NCBI GenBank assembly: GCA_964442905.1
Contig: CAYUBD010000003.1
Span: 1 to 37,453, forward strand
Source: JAFGFG01 sp964442905
GTDB lineage: Archaea > Aenigmatarchaeota > Aenigmatarchaeia > QMZP01 > JAFGSV01
Length of the DNA: 37,453 bases
Direction: 5' to 3'
The translations under genes and the position numbers were made by a program. Position 1 is the first letter of the stretch. The number at the start of each line of letters is the position of its first letter. Shown piece after piece: positions 7,072 to 15,945 of the stretch. The notes beneath the pieces are model-generated. The model had not been told where the DNA came from. It did no database searches and worked only from the letters and a program-made list of their open reading frames with translations.

Positions 7072-7158
7072 GTCTATAATTGGGGAAAATGCTTTTATAT
7101 CAGATTTCCGCGACAATGATTTAGGTATTTATGATTAGCGGAAAGTTCGTATGACCAA

Positions 7159-7596
7159 TTATACAGGGGAGCAATAACATTTTTGTCTTATGACGGTTTC
7201 ATTTGTAGTATTGATGTAGGCCGCTGCTGCGGAAAGAAGATCGTCCGGTATTTCACCTTCGCAGTCATAAAAAACACTCCACTCCTGACATTCTTTTGTG
7301 AATTGACTCCACAGATATCCATTTGCTTCCCATTGTTCCCCGATTCCATCAAGATTTTCCGAGAAATTTTCGAACTCTTCTTCCATTCCCTCTGATTCCT
7401 CAATATAATCATCCCACAACTTTCTTCCGTCAGAGGGCTGTTGCGGCTGAACGTCTCCAACGCCTGTTATAAGAGAGGAACTGAAAGAAAAATATATCAC
7501 TAAAAGTACAGCCAATATCATAACTCCGAAAATTGAGGCTAATACCAGATTTTTCCTTTTTTCCAAGAATATGACGAGCTTGTGATTTTTTGCCAT
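7159..7596 (-). CDS. Hypothetical single-pass membrane protein
   Basis: 145 residues, not recognised. A basic N terminus (KKxK-like residues about 3-16), one membrane helix at about 18-40, then an acidic outside region rich in Glu and Trp, with four cysteines in the last 45 residues including CYC at the end. The start at 7596 has a Shine-Dalgarno-like AGGTG 7-8 nt upstream and lies 8 bp after the stop of the PH-domain gene, so the two form an operon. Confidence 0.6.
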   Translation of the reverse strand: MAKNHKLVIFLEKRKNLVLASIFGVMILAVLLVIYFSFSSSLITGVGDVQPQQPSDGRKLWDDYIEESEGMEEEFENFSENLDGIGEQWEANGYLWSQFTKECQEWSVFYDCEGEIPDDLLSAAAAYINTTNETVIRQKCYCSPV

Positions 7597-7604
7597 ATGA
7601 GCAC

Positions 7605-8252
7605 CTACATCTTGGAGTTGTATTTTGTTTTGTAACCCAGGTTCACGTTCGGCCTGTATTTGTTAGGAAAATACATATCCGTTTTGACGTCATGTGAAAC
7701 CTTTTTGAAAAACTTGAAGACATCGTATGGTTGCTTGACACTGTAAAGGGTCTGCGGAATTATCATCACATTCCCAGACCTCGCATACGTTGCCATCGAA
7801 CCGGCTGTTGACATCAATATACTTCCACTCGATTCACTGAGAATTTTATCAAAGAGGCCGACATTTACCTCGACATTTGTTATCTTATCAAAATCAACTA
7901 TCTCGAAATCCCTCCCTATTATCCCTTTCTGCAGCAAAACCCTTTTGTCTGTTATAGCGTAGTGTGTATGCTTATGTACTGTTATTGCATAGAGAGGTGG
8001 ACCAAAAATCATTGAAATGCCTGCTAGTGCAAATATCGAACCAAAAATGACAGTAATTGTGCTGGACATTCCGAAAACTGGGAAGACAGAAGACATTTGC
8101 AACGCATTTATTGTGAAGAATACTGCGAATGAAAAAAACACCAGCCCGAACGGCGCAATTAGAAATGATTTTGCAACAAATGGCCAGAAGTTAGGAGAAC
8201 CCTCCCATAAGACTTTTTCATTCTTATTAAGCACTTTTTCGATTTCCCTCAT
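7605..8252 (-). CDS. PH-domain (YdbT-like, bPH_2) membrane protein
   Basis: 215 residues. Two membrane helices at about 25-50 and 62-85 are followed by a bacterial-type PH domain with the signature YAITDKRVLLQKGIIGR, the pattern of the bPH_2/DUF304 family. The N-terminal KVLWEGSP is also typical. The cellular role of these domains in archaea is not known. TTTTTAAGTG about 25 bp before ATG 8252 suggests a leaderless mRNA. It heads an operon with the 145-residue membrane protein and diverges from the giant surface-protein gene, sharing about 70 bp of promoter DNA. Confidence 0.8.
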   Translation of the reverse strand: MREIEKVLNKNEKVLWEGSPNFWPFVAKSFLIAPFGLVFFSFAVFFTINALQMSSVFPVFGMSSTITVIFGSIFALAGISMIFGPPLYAITVHKHTHYAITDKRVLLQKGIIGRDFEIVDFDKITNVEVNVGLFDKILSESSGSILMSTAGSMATYARSGNVMIIPQTLYSVKQPYDVFKFFKKVSHDVKTDMYFPNKYRPNVNLGYKTKYNSKM

Positions 8253-8321
8253 TATTTGAAATTAGCAGTAACACTTAAAAAACTTCGCGTTAATTTCAAA
8301 ACAGGTAATCTGAGGCTCAAT

Positions 8322-11300
8322 ATGTTTAAACATAAACAATTTGTACTCGTCTTCTTATCACTTTCTATAATATTTTTCTCCACCGCGATCCTTGCCGGCT
8401 CTTCGACAGACACAGACGGCGACGGTCTTTCTGATGGTGATGAATTCATGTGGGGAACGGATCCAGGCAATCCTGATACTGATTCCGACGGTCTGAGTGA
8501 TGGTGACGAAGTGTACGTGTATCATACTTTGCCAACTGATGAAGATACTGACAGAGAAGGCCTTAAAGACGGCATTGAAGTTATGTTTTACGGAACAGAT
8601 CCACTTAAGCAGAGTACTGATGGCGACATGTACGATGACAGACAGGAAATTTTCGGAACCAGCATGAATGGTGATTCCATGCCTGGTTACGTTCTTTCTC
8701 CCGGTGACAATGTCTTCGTAGCGTCTTACCCGATTATCGATATCGATATTCTTGAACAGGTGAGTGTCACCGAGATAGTCGAAATATACACCGAGTTCAG
8801 GGAAATAAACATGTCAGAAGTTTCATATGCGGTTTCAAACACTGATGGTGTTTCGATGTCTGCAGGTACAAGCAAAGCACATAAGAAGTCTGAATGGATT
8901 GATGTCGGCAATGAAGAAGAAGACTTGACACAGCAGAATGCATACAGAGAAGATATCAGATCCACAGAGGAGAAGTCATGGAAAGGTTACAATTTCGGCA
9001 CAAAGGTAATAGGCGAAGTCGGTGAAGAGACTTGGGTCAAGGGCGGTGGAGAGGTTGGTATGGTCGGACCTGTTCCGACAGCAAAGGCAAGTGTGGAAGC
9101 CGGCCACAAGATATATTCCAATGTGAAGGGAATAGTTGAAGCCGGCCATGACGGGAAAGATTACAAAGGGGAGTCAATCACCAAAAAAACCAGTGGCGAG
9201 ACCGAAAAGAAACACATAACAAAAACTTACAAAAAAAGCGGTTCCGGTCAGGAGTCCTCGTTTTCAACTACAGTAACAAGAACCTCTTATCACGAGACAA
9301 CGGTTACAAATGCAAACAGTATAGCAACAGGTCAGGAATGGGCTACTGCTACGACTGTTGATCCAAGCAATGCCGCAAAGCTCAGGTTCACGTTCTATCT
9401 GAAAAATATAGGAACAGATATAGCAAAAGAAGTAGAAGATCTCAGATTCAATATTTTCATAGGTGACAGTGAGATTCCGATAACATACCCCTCATTAACG
9501 GATGTGGGTATATCACTGAGCAACCTTGAGCCCGGAGAGAGAGTCCAGTTTGCCGGTGAGGTTACAATCACACTTGATGAATTGAAAGCGATAGACATGG
9601 GCTTTCCGATAAGGTTAATGATAGCTTACTATTCCTATGGCGAAGATGAACTCTTCTATGAGAGTGCATGGGGAGAAGATGTGCTTGTTGAAATAGACGA
9701 TGACCCCCTTGGAATCCAAAAAACTACGAAGAATTTCATGACGTATACGGCATATGATGAGAACTATATTGATGTACTGAAAAGGCTGAACACGACGGTA
9801 CGAATAAGAAACCAGGGAACAAGAACAGAAGTCCCGCTTGAATTGTTCAATGATACAATCGCCTCCATTCTTGGTCTGCCTGTAACGGAATGGTCCTGGT
9901 GGACCGGTTATCTGCAGAAGCCTACTGAAGCGACAAAGTTTTCCGAAGAATCTTCTGAAGGCAAGACCAGGCTTTTGCTCGTTTTCAATAAGGACAGCGA
10001 TCATGACTACTACACGGATAGGATTGAGACTCAGCTGGGGAGCGATATCAACGACGTGGAATCCCACCCGTCTCCGCTTCTGGTGGCTGGATACTACCGG
10101 GAAATCCAGGGAGAAAACACGACGGTACAGCTTAAATTCACAAATTCCGGTGATTTTGACGCTTACGGCATTGAGGCCAGGATGTATTCCCCTGATGACA
10201 GTACCATAATCCACGATGGTCTGATAGGCGGCAGCGGGAGAATAGAAGCCGGCAGAACTTTCGTCATTCCCAACGAGACATTCATTTACATGAACGCAAC
10301 TGACAATTTCACAATGCCCGTGATTATTGTATATTACAATGACCCGCAGGGACATCATTCGTTCATAGTCCACAACGATATTTCCGACCTGAATGAAACG
10401 CTCCCGGATTATTCGGAGGAGCTTGTGCATGAACCGCATTTCACCCTTCAGGCAAATGATGAATACACGTATTCGGAACAGAATTTCCTTATAGTCGATT
10501 ATGAAAACCCAGATGAATTGATAACGAACGCGACAATATTCGTGGCTTTCCAGAACATGTCAGGTCATGTTACACATTATGAGAATACGACCATTGACTT
10601 GGAACAAGGAAACAACTCATTTGTCTTCTGGTGGAACCCGTCTGAGGACTTGCCCGGAGATGCAGTCGGAGAAGAGTACAAGGTCGTGGTGGCGCTCACG
10701 GATTATCAGAATATCATGCTTTATGATGACATCAAGAAGTTCGAAATAACAGAATATGTAAAATATCCAAAACTTGTTGATAAATTTTCTGATGGGGATT
10801 TAGAAGCTGAATTCGTTTTTGGCCAGCCTGAAGGTAACTGCAATGTTACTTATAACAATACCAGCCAGACGTGGACAAAAGAAATTTCCAGCAACCTTAC
10901 GTGTAGCCCAAGTTCATCATTTATAACAATACTTAGCCCGGAATGCAGAACATATACCTATGAGAACTTGTGGATGAACTGGACGGCTCAGGAGGAAGAA
11001 ATTCAATGGATTGGATATTCATTAAACGGTGAAGAGAATGTCACCTGCTTCCACGACGATTTTAACGATAGTGAAACTATTGCAACCTTGACAATCGGTG
11101 GCGACTCAAGCGAAAATGCATGGATTAGAATACCGAAGACAGTCGAAGTGACACATGCGGAAGCGGACATTCACGTTAGCGGAGATTTTAATAACCCACG
11201 AATTGAAATGTATTCTGCAGGGTCTTTCGTGGATGAATTTTTTAACAGCAACGTCAATGCGAACAGCATTTATGTCTGGCAGAATGAGGAAATAGGCGGA

Positions 11301-13313
11301 CTGCCCTACAATAGATGGTTCTTCTACGTGACGAACAATAACGGATTCTATGTTCAATATCATGTTCAGGTATATGGCCATGAATTCGGCGCGAATGACA
11401 GGTGGGCCAAAGCGGACTTATGGGTATCTCCCTACTCGACGTTAAAGTGGAGCACCGGTCTCAGCAGCATAGACGACTATACACAGTCAGCAGGTCCAAT
11501 TGAGGTAAAGATGGATGGTGTTGACCTAGTTATAAGCACGATAAATAACTATCTTTCAGGTTGCATTCCAGAGAACGGAATGTGTGATGTTCCCTTAGAG
11601 ATTTACTCAGACCATGATTCCAATACCGAAATTATGAATCTCGATGTCCAGTGGTGTCCGAACGATATGAAAATAACTGGCCTAGAAGGTCAGAATAATT
11701 TGACAGTGTGGGCTGAGGACACTACGGGCACTCTTCGTTCATCAACAGTTTACTTCACAATTGACCTTACCCCGCCACAGTATTCAGACTTCGGTTCCGA
11801 TACCACATACGATACGGTATCCTGTACATCTCAGGTTTCATTTTATACCAGATGGAATGATGAGTTGAGCACTACAGAAGAAGCACTCTTCAGCTGGAAT
11901 GTCAGTGGTGTTTGGGTAAACGAGAGTATTGAAGTTTTCGGTGACGGGTGGTCTAATATCACAAAGGAAATTCCATGTGACATTATCGGAAAAGAGATAG
12001 GATTTAAATTTTATGCACGTGACAATGTGGGAAATATGAATTATACCTCAGAAAAGTTCATACTCGTGATACCACCATTCAAAAGCACCTACTTCAAAAT
12101 ACCGAAGAATGCGATATTGTTGTCAGCATCATTATTTTTAAGCGGTTACGATTTCAGCGGAACATATCCCAAAGACCTGTCATTGTATCTGAATACTGAT
12201 GAATTATGGAGATTGGATGGTGAACTCCATGAATACTATGCATTATATTCAGACGCTTCAGAGGATTTGATGAATCCACTCATTCTGGCCAATTGTGTCA
12301 TACATGACTATCTCTCCACCTGTGTACCAGACGATGAAAATCTCTGTGAGGTTCCGTTGAATTTAGAAACCGAAACCAGTGGAATTGTCAAACTCTGGAA
12401 TCTGAGGGTGTTATATGAAATGTCCAACGAAGCACCAATAATAATTTCAAGAAACCCAGAGAACTCTGAAATAAATATATCCGAGGGAGAAAACATAAAT
12501 TTCACTGTCGAATCTGTAGATCCTGAAGGTCATGATATAACAATAAGCTGGTATGTTGACGGTGCATACACCGGCGTCGATGGAGAAGGATATTCTTATC
12601 TTGCCAATTTCAATTCGGCAGGGACGCATGAAATAATAGCATCCGTTTCGGATGGCGTCCTGACAACGAACCAGACATGGTTAGTGAATGTTGCTGATTT
12701 CTATACAGCTGCAGTAATCATCAATCCAAATCTTACGTTTTCAGGTATAGGAGATGATATAACATTTAACATTGATATAGACACGACAGCTGAAATATAT
12801 GGCATTCAGTTTGAGATGAAATTCAATCAGAGTATCCTGAAGGCCGTTGCCATAAATGAAGGCGGATTCCTAAGCAATGATGGTGCCTCAACATTCACAA
12901 TTACTGATGTAGATAATAAAACAGGATGGCTTTTGTTCATGGCCACACGGAGGACAGTAGAACATGGTGTCAATGGCTCCGGTAATATAGCAAGTATAAC
13001 ATTCGGAACAGAGAACGAAGGCAGTGATGAACTCTTTTTGGATAACTTGGAAGTTTCTGAACTATTTGAAGGTCAGATATATCCAGTTCCGATTAAATCT
13101 TCATCCCAAGCCGAAGTTACAATATTCCGTCTTGTAGGTGACATAAACGGAGACTGTAAGGTCAGTATCATAGACTTGGCGACTGTTGGATGGGCTTATG
13201 GCTCCAGACCTGGTGATGACAACTGGATACCGAGTGCTGACACATATCCGGACGGGGTAATAAACTTATTTGACTTGGCCACGGTCGGCCTTCATTACGG
13301 AGATATTTGTTGA
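8322..13313 (+). CDS. Giant secreted protein: Ca-binding repeats, PA-like region, Ig-like repeats, cohesin, dockerin
   Basis: 1663 residues. Order: signal peptide 1-27; type-3 thrombospondin calcium repeats about 30-105 (DTDGDGLSDGDE and relatives); then VASYPI at 133-138 and a long Ser/Thr/Gly/Lys-rich stretch leading to GQEWATATTV at 337, LRFTFYLKNIGT and a following beta region, which resemble domain 1'/2 of anthrax protective antigen as I remember it. Several Ig-like or adhesive repeats follow, one PKD/Ig-like at about 1369-1457. A cohesin-like domain covers about 1462-1605, and a dockerin with two F-hand loops (GDINGDCKVSIIDL; DTYPDGVINLFDL) covers 1606-1661. Many N-X-S/T sequons. No C-terminal anchor. 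The start at ATG 8322 gives a proper signal peptide; the in-frame TTG at 8256 does not. Confidence 0.85.
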   Translation: MFKHKQFVLVFLSLSIIFFSTAILAGSSTDTDGDGLSDGDEFMWGTDPGNPDTDSDGLSDGDEVYVYHTLPTDEDTDREGLKDGIEVMFYGTDPLKQSTDGDMYDDRQEIFGTSMNGDSMPGYVLSPGDNVFVASYPIIDIDILEQVSVTEIVEIYTEFREINMSEVSYAVSNTDGVSMSAGTSKAHKKSEWIDVGNEEEDLTQQNAYREDIRSTEEKSWKGYNFGTKVIGEVGEETWVKGGGEVGMVGPVPTAKASVEAGHKIYSNVKGIVEAGHDGKDYKGESITKKTSGETEKKHITKTYKKSGSGQESSFSTTVTRTSYHETTVTNANSIATGQEWATATTVDPSNAAKLRFTFYLKNIGTDIAKEVEDLRFNIFIGDSEIPITYPSLTDVGISLSNLEPGERVQFAGEVTITLDELKAIDMGFPIRLMIAYYSYGEDELFYESAWGEDVLVEIDDDPLGIQKTTKNFMTYTAYDENYIDVLKRLNTTVRIRNQGTRTEVPLELFNDTIASILGLPVTEWSWWTGYLQKPTEATKFSEESSEGKTRLLLVFNKDSDHDYYTDRIETQLGSDINDVESHPSPLLVAGYYREIQGENTTVQLKFTNSGDFDAYGIEARMYSPDDSTIIHDGLIGGSGRIEAGRTFVIPNETFIYMNATDNFTMPVIIVYYNDPQGHHSFIVHNDISDLNETLPDYSEELVHEPHFTLQANDEYTYSEQNFLIVDYENPDELITNATIFVAFQNMSGHVTHYENTTIDLEQGNNSFVFWWNPSEDLPGDAVGEEYKVVVALTDYQNIMLYDDIKKFEITEYVKYPKLVDKFSDGDLEAEFVFGQPEGNCNVTYNNTSQTWTKEISSNLTCSPSSSFITILSPECRTYTYENLWMNWTAQEEEIQWIGYSLNGEENVTCFHDDFNDSETIATLTIGGDSSENAWIRIPKTVEVTHAEADIHVSGDFNNPRIEMYSAGSFVDEFFNSNVNANSIYVWQNEEIGGLPYNRWFFYVTNNNGFYVQYHVQVYGHEFGANDRWAKADLWVSPYSTLKWSTGLSSIDDYTQSAGPIEVKMDGVDLVISTINNYLSGCIPENGMCDVPLEIYSDHDSNTEIMNLDVQWCPNDMKITGLEGQNNLTVWAEDTTGTLRSSTVYFTIDLTPPQYSDFGSDTTYDTVSCTSQVSFYTRWNDELSTTEEALFSWNVSGVWVNESIEVFGDGWSNITKEIPCDIIGKEIGFKFYARDNVGNMNYTSEKFILVIPPFKSTYFKIPKNAILLSASLFLSGYDFSGTYPKDLSLYLNTDELWRLDGELHEYYALYSDASEDLMNPLILANCVIHDYLSTCVPDDENLCEVPLNLETETSGIVKLWNLRVLYEMSNEAPIIISRNPENSEINISEGENINFTVESVDPEGHDITISWYVDGAYTGVDGEGYSYLANFNSAGTHEIIASVSDGVLTTNQTWLVNVADFYTAAVIINPNLTFSGIGDDITFNIDIDTTAEIYGIQFEMKFNQSILKAVAINEGGFLSNDGASTFTITDVDNKTGWLLFMATRRTVEHGVNGSGNIASITFGTENEGSDELFLDNLEVSELFEGQIYPVPIKSSSQAEVTIFRLVGDINGDCKVSIIDLATVGWAYGSRPGDDNWIPSADTYPDGVINLFDLATVGLHYGDIC

Positions 13314-13345
13314 ATTGGCGTTTTTTCAAGAATTTTTATAAATCG

Positions 13346-13390
13346 AATGCATAAATACATAAAATCTATAAAAATGCTTATTTATGCATT
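13346..13390. repeat. Perfect 12-bp inverted repeat
   Basis: Arms AATGCATAAATA (13346-13357) and TATTTATGCATT (13379-13390) are separated by 21 bp, in the AT-rich gap 33 bp after the giant gene stop and about 200 bp before the S-layer start. It could be a terminator hairpin or a regulator-binding site. The rest of 13314-13502 is AT-rich and shows nothing else I recognise. Confidence 0.6.
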
Positions 13391-13502
13391 AAAAACTATT
13401 AAAAACCCTTTGGAACATTTATGAGTATTTTAATTTCTTTATATTGGAAATAAGGTCATTTCAATATAACCAATAGCAGTCAGTGGAACTGTTTCACATA
13501 AC

Positions 13503-13593
13503 CTTTATATATGGGATGGAACTTAGTAATATACAATCGCTTGTTGCCGTTATGCGGTAACAGGCTATTAAATAAATTATAGGAGGAATTAAT
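13503..13593 (+). promoter_or_regulatory. S-layer promoter and 5' UTR with stem-loop
   Basis: TATA box CTTTATATATGG (13503-13514) predicts a start near 13530-13537. The leader would then open with an 11-bp hairpin, GCTTGTTGCCG (13539-13549) with CGGTAACAGGC (13555-13565), loop TTATG, two G-U pairs. An AT-rich spacer and a strong Shine-Dalgarno AGGAGG (13581-13586) precede ATG 13594. Most genes here are leaderless, so this long structured leader is exceptional and fits a highly expressed, stable mRNA. Confidence 0.65.
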
Positions 13594-13989
13594 ATGGAAA
13601 TTAAAAGAGTAATTGCAGGCGGTTTAGCAACTTTTGCTGCAGGAGCCACGATGGTTCTTGGAGCAGGTGCTGTAACACTCGGAGACTTCGTTCAGGTAAC
13701 AGGAAACACAATGACATCACCATACATCGTTATTGGTGACAACGCAGCAGCAGCAGACACCCTTGCGGGTGCCGACATTGCCGTTGCACTTGCAGGACAG
13801 GCAACAACACCTGTATCTGTTTCAGGTGCTCAGGCAATCATGGCAGTAAGCGAGGGTGCTCTGGTAAAGACAAAGTCAAAGACGCTTTTCCTTGATGACG
13901 CACTTAACGCAGTGCAGACCAAGTCACCTACAAGGAACTGCCGGTTGTCTTGGCTTCAGGCACGATGGAAGTTGATAACAAAGACATAG
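13594..13989 (+). CDS. S-layer protein, N-terminal fragment (frameshifted)
   Basis: N-terminal part of a methanococcal-type S-layer protein (S_layer_N family), the main cell-wall lattice subunit. It shows KRVIAGGLATFAAGATMVLGAGA signal-like residues in the first 28 and the family hallmark IVIGDNAAAADTLAGADIAVAL. The reading frame is genuine up to about residue 108 (13917) and then runs through 24 meaningless residues to a stop at 13989. Restoring one base after 13917 (CAG GAC CAA GTC) joins it to the next frame, giving a single protein of about 756 residues spanning 13594-15863. Treat it and the next entry as one gene. Confidence 0.85.
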   Translation: MEIKRVIAGGLATFAAGATMVLGAGAVTLGDFVQVTGNTMTSPYIVIGDNAAAADTLAGADIAVALAGQATTPVSVSGAQAIMAVSEGALVKTKSKTLFLDDALNAVQTKSPTRNCRLSWLQARWKLITKT

Positions 13990-15863
13990 ACTATTCACAG
14001 AGGATTTACCCATCAGCCAACCAGAAGGTGGAATTCAAAGAGGCCGACAGCGACTGGGAAGAGCCAAGACTTTGTATGGAACTTGTAGAGGGCGATTTGC
14101 TTTACACATACGAGATAAGGTTCAGCCCTTCGCTTGACACGTTAGAGCTTGAAGACGTTGAAATTGAACTTCTTGGCGAGAGTTACATCTTTTCGGAGAA
14201 GGCAGGAGCCAATCATGGCGGCAAACTTACACTCTTGGCATCAAGCCAGTCTGAAACTATTGCAGCAGGTGAATCAGTTACGGTAACTGCTGGTGGTACA
14301 GACTATGTCATAACCGTAGTCGGTATATCAGAGGGATCCGATGCTGATCACAACACAGCAACCATCGACATCAACGGAGAGAGCGATTCATATGGTGTGA
14401 ATGACGACATAGAGGAAGGCGAGCTTGATGCATACGTCAAGAACATAAACGCATTCAAGTTCCCGGTCGAGTCAGGCTCCGTAGAGCTTTTCGTGGGTTC
14501 CCAGAGCCTTGTGCTTGAAAATGAAACTGAGATTACGCTTGGCGGCAATAGCATAGACGGCACGGACGTAACCTTTGACAACACGACGACAGACATAGAC
14601 GAGATATCCATAACATACACCATGGACGACGATGTAATCCTTGAGGTAGACGACAGCTTTGAAGACCCGGTTTTCGGTGGCTTCAGTGTTTCACTCGGTG
14701 GTATCTTACCAGGGCTCATGGATGCATCCAAGGATGTTCTGGACGTCCAGCCATCAGGCAGCGACCTCGAGTTCACCTTCACCAACTTCGACGACATGGA
14801 ATACGAGGCGGTCTTGGCGAGCACTGACGGAACAAACTACAGAGCAGATGATGGAACAGACGATGGGGTCATACACTTCTTCAACAACGAAACCATCGCT
14901 GAAGATGAGTACGTTGTGGTCACTGACAACAACGAATACTCGTATCTGCTCCTGATGACGGACTTCAGCGGAAGCAGTGGCGAGGAAGAGGCGACGCTTG
15001 AGGATGTCAGCACGGGAACCGAATACGTAATAACTGCGAGTGACTACCTTGATACGATAGCAGTCGGTTCGCTTGACATCGTTGTGACAGGCTTTGACAC
15101 AGCAAATGACAAAATAGCCCTGAACAACACACAGAGTGCTGCCGACGACGCTGCAAAGATACTGCTGAAGAGCGGTGCCTCGTTAGAGTTCCACGTAAAC
15201 CTCACAGGCTACTACAATGTCACTAACGATGTGACATTGAAGACCAACGAGGGGGACTTCGATGTCTATGATGACGCTCAGGACCCCGATCCGCAGACTG
15301 TATACCTTCAGTTCGGTGGAACCGACGACATCGACGTAGACATAGACAAAGTATTGGCAAAGGATGCAGACGGTGAAACCGGATGGTATCTGTATGAAGA
15401 CGGTACATTTGTAGTAGGAGAGGACATAAAAGATGAGCAGTCGGTCACAATCTACATCCCAGACGAACCTACTCCGGTCTATGTAGCATTCGGTGCTAAC
15501 CCAACATTCGGTAGCGGCGAAGGTGCCACTGCGGGAACCGTTGATCAGGCAGTCCAGATAAAGAACAGCATCTCCAAGATGGAGTCAGAGGTAACTGCAG
15601 ACGCAAGTCTTGGCAGGGATCTTGTCCTTCTTGGCGGACCTTGTGCAAACGGACTTGTAGCCGAGCTTCTTGAGATGTCAGACAGCAATCCAGCCTGTGC
15701 AACTGAGTTCACAGCTCTGTATCCGACTGAAGGTGTAATCACAGTTGTTGAAGACGCATTCGGTTCGGCCCAGAAGGCATTGGTTGTCGCTGGTGTAAAC
15801 CGGGCAGCCACACGAGACCTCGCGGTCAAAGTGATGCAGGGAACCGTTGAATACAGTGCATAA
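13950..15863 (+). CDS. S-layer protein, C-terminal part (same gene, shifted frame)
   Basis: The remaining 630-odd residues of the S-layer protein. This frame is open from about 13917; the nominal start is a TTG at 13950 or ATG at 13965, neither with a ribosome site. It is acidic and beta-rich, as S-layer proteins are. The end matches the S_layer_C family: VLLGGPCANGLVAELL, then ALVVAGVNRAATRDLA and a final TVEYSA. Few lysines and many Asp/Glu/Thr; several N-glycosylation sequons. A hairpin terminator follows. If the frameshift is real the cell would lack this product, which is unlikely for the main wall protein, so a sequencing or assembly error is the first suspect. Confidence 0.85.
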   Translation: MASGTMEVDNKDIDYSQRIYPSANQKVEFKEADSDWEEPRLCMELVEGDLLYTYEIRFSPSLDTLELEDVEIELLGESYIFSEKAGANHGGKLTLLASSQSETIAAGESVTVTAGGTDYVITVVGISEGSDADHNTATIDINGESDSYGVNDDIEEGELDAYVKNINAFKFPVESGSVELFVGSQSLVLENETEITLGGNSIDGTDVTFDNTTTDIDEISITYTMDDDVILEVDDSFEDPVFGGFSVSLGGILPGLMDASKDVLDVQPSGSDLEFTFTNFDDMEYEAVLASTDGTNYRADDGTDDGVIHFFNNETIAEDEYVVVTDNNEYSYLLLMTDFSGSSGEEEATLEDVSTGTEYVITASDYLDTIAVGSLDIVVTGFDTANDKIALNNTQSAADDAAKILLKSGASLEFHVNLTGYYNVTNDVTLKTNEGDFDVYDDAQDPDPQTVYLQFGGTDDIDVDIDKVLAKDADGETGWYLYEDGTFVVGEDIKDEQSVTIYIPDEPTPVYVAFGANPTFGSGEGATAGTVDQAVQIKNSISKMESEVTADASLGRDLVLLGGPCANGLVAELLEMSDSNPACATEFTALYPTEGVITVVEDAFGSAQKALVVAGVNRAATRDLAVKVMQGTVEYSA

Positions 15864-15886
15864 ATCGTCAAAAACACAATTAAATT

Positions 15887-15921
15887 GAGGGGATTTCCCC
15901 TCACTCTTTTCTTTTTATTTT
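15887..15921 (+). terminator. S-layer transcription terminator
   Basis: Hairpin GAGGGG-ATTT-CCCCTC (15887-15902) directly followed by a T-rich run, 24 bp after the S-layer stop. The shape is that of an intrinsic terminator. Confidence 0.65.
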
Positions 15922-15945
15922 AAGAACATGACGTGAGTATAGACT

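Noticed and set aside
8409..8640. Short tandem DNA repeat or CRISPR-like array
   Set aside because: The repeats are protein-level calcium-binding motifs (DxDxDG) with varied codons, not DNA repeats; no CRISPR array or transposase was seen in the window.
9615..10439. 274-residue ORF on minus inside the giant surface gene
   Set aside because: Shadow of the plus-strand coding frame; no known motif, start site or promoter.
13905..13965. Programmed -1 frameshift in the S-layer gene
   Set aside because: No XXXYYYZ slippery heptamer and no clear pseudoknot after the site; one missing G explains it more simply.
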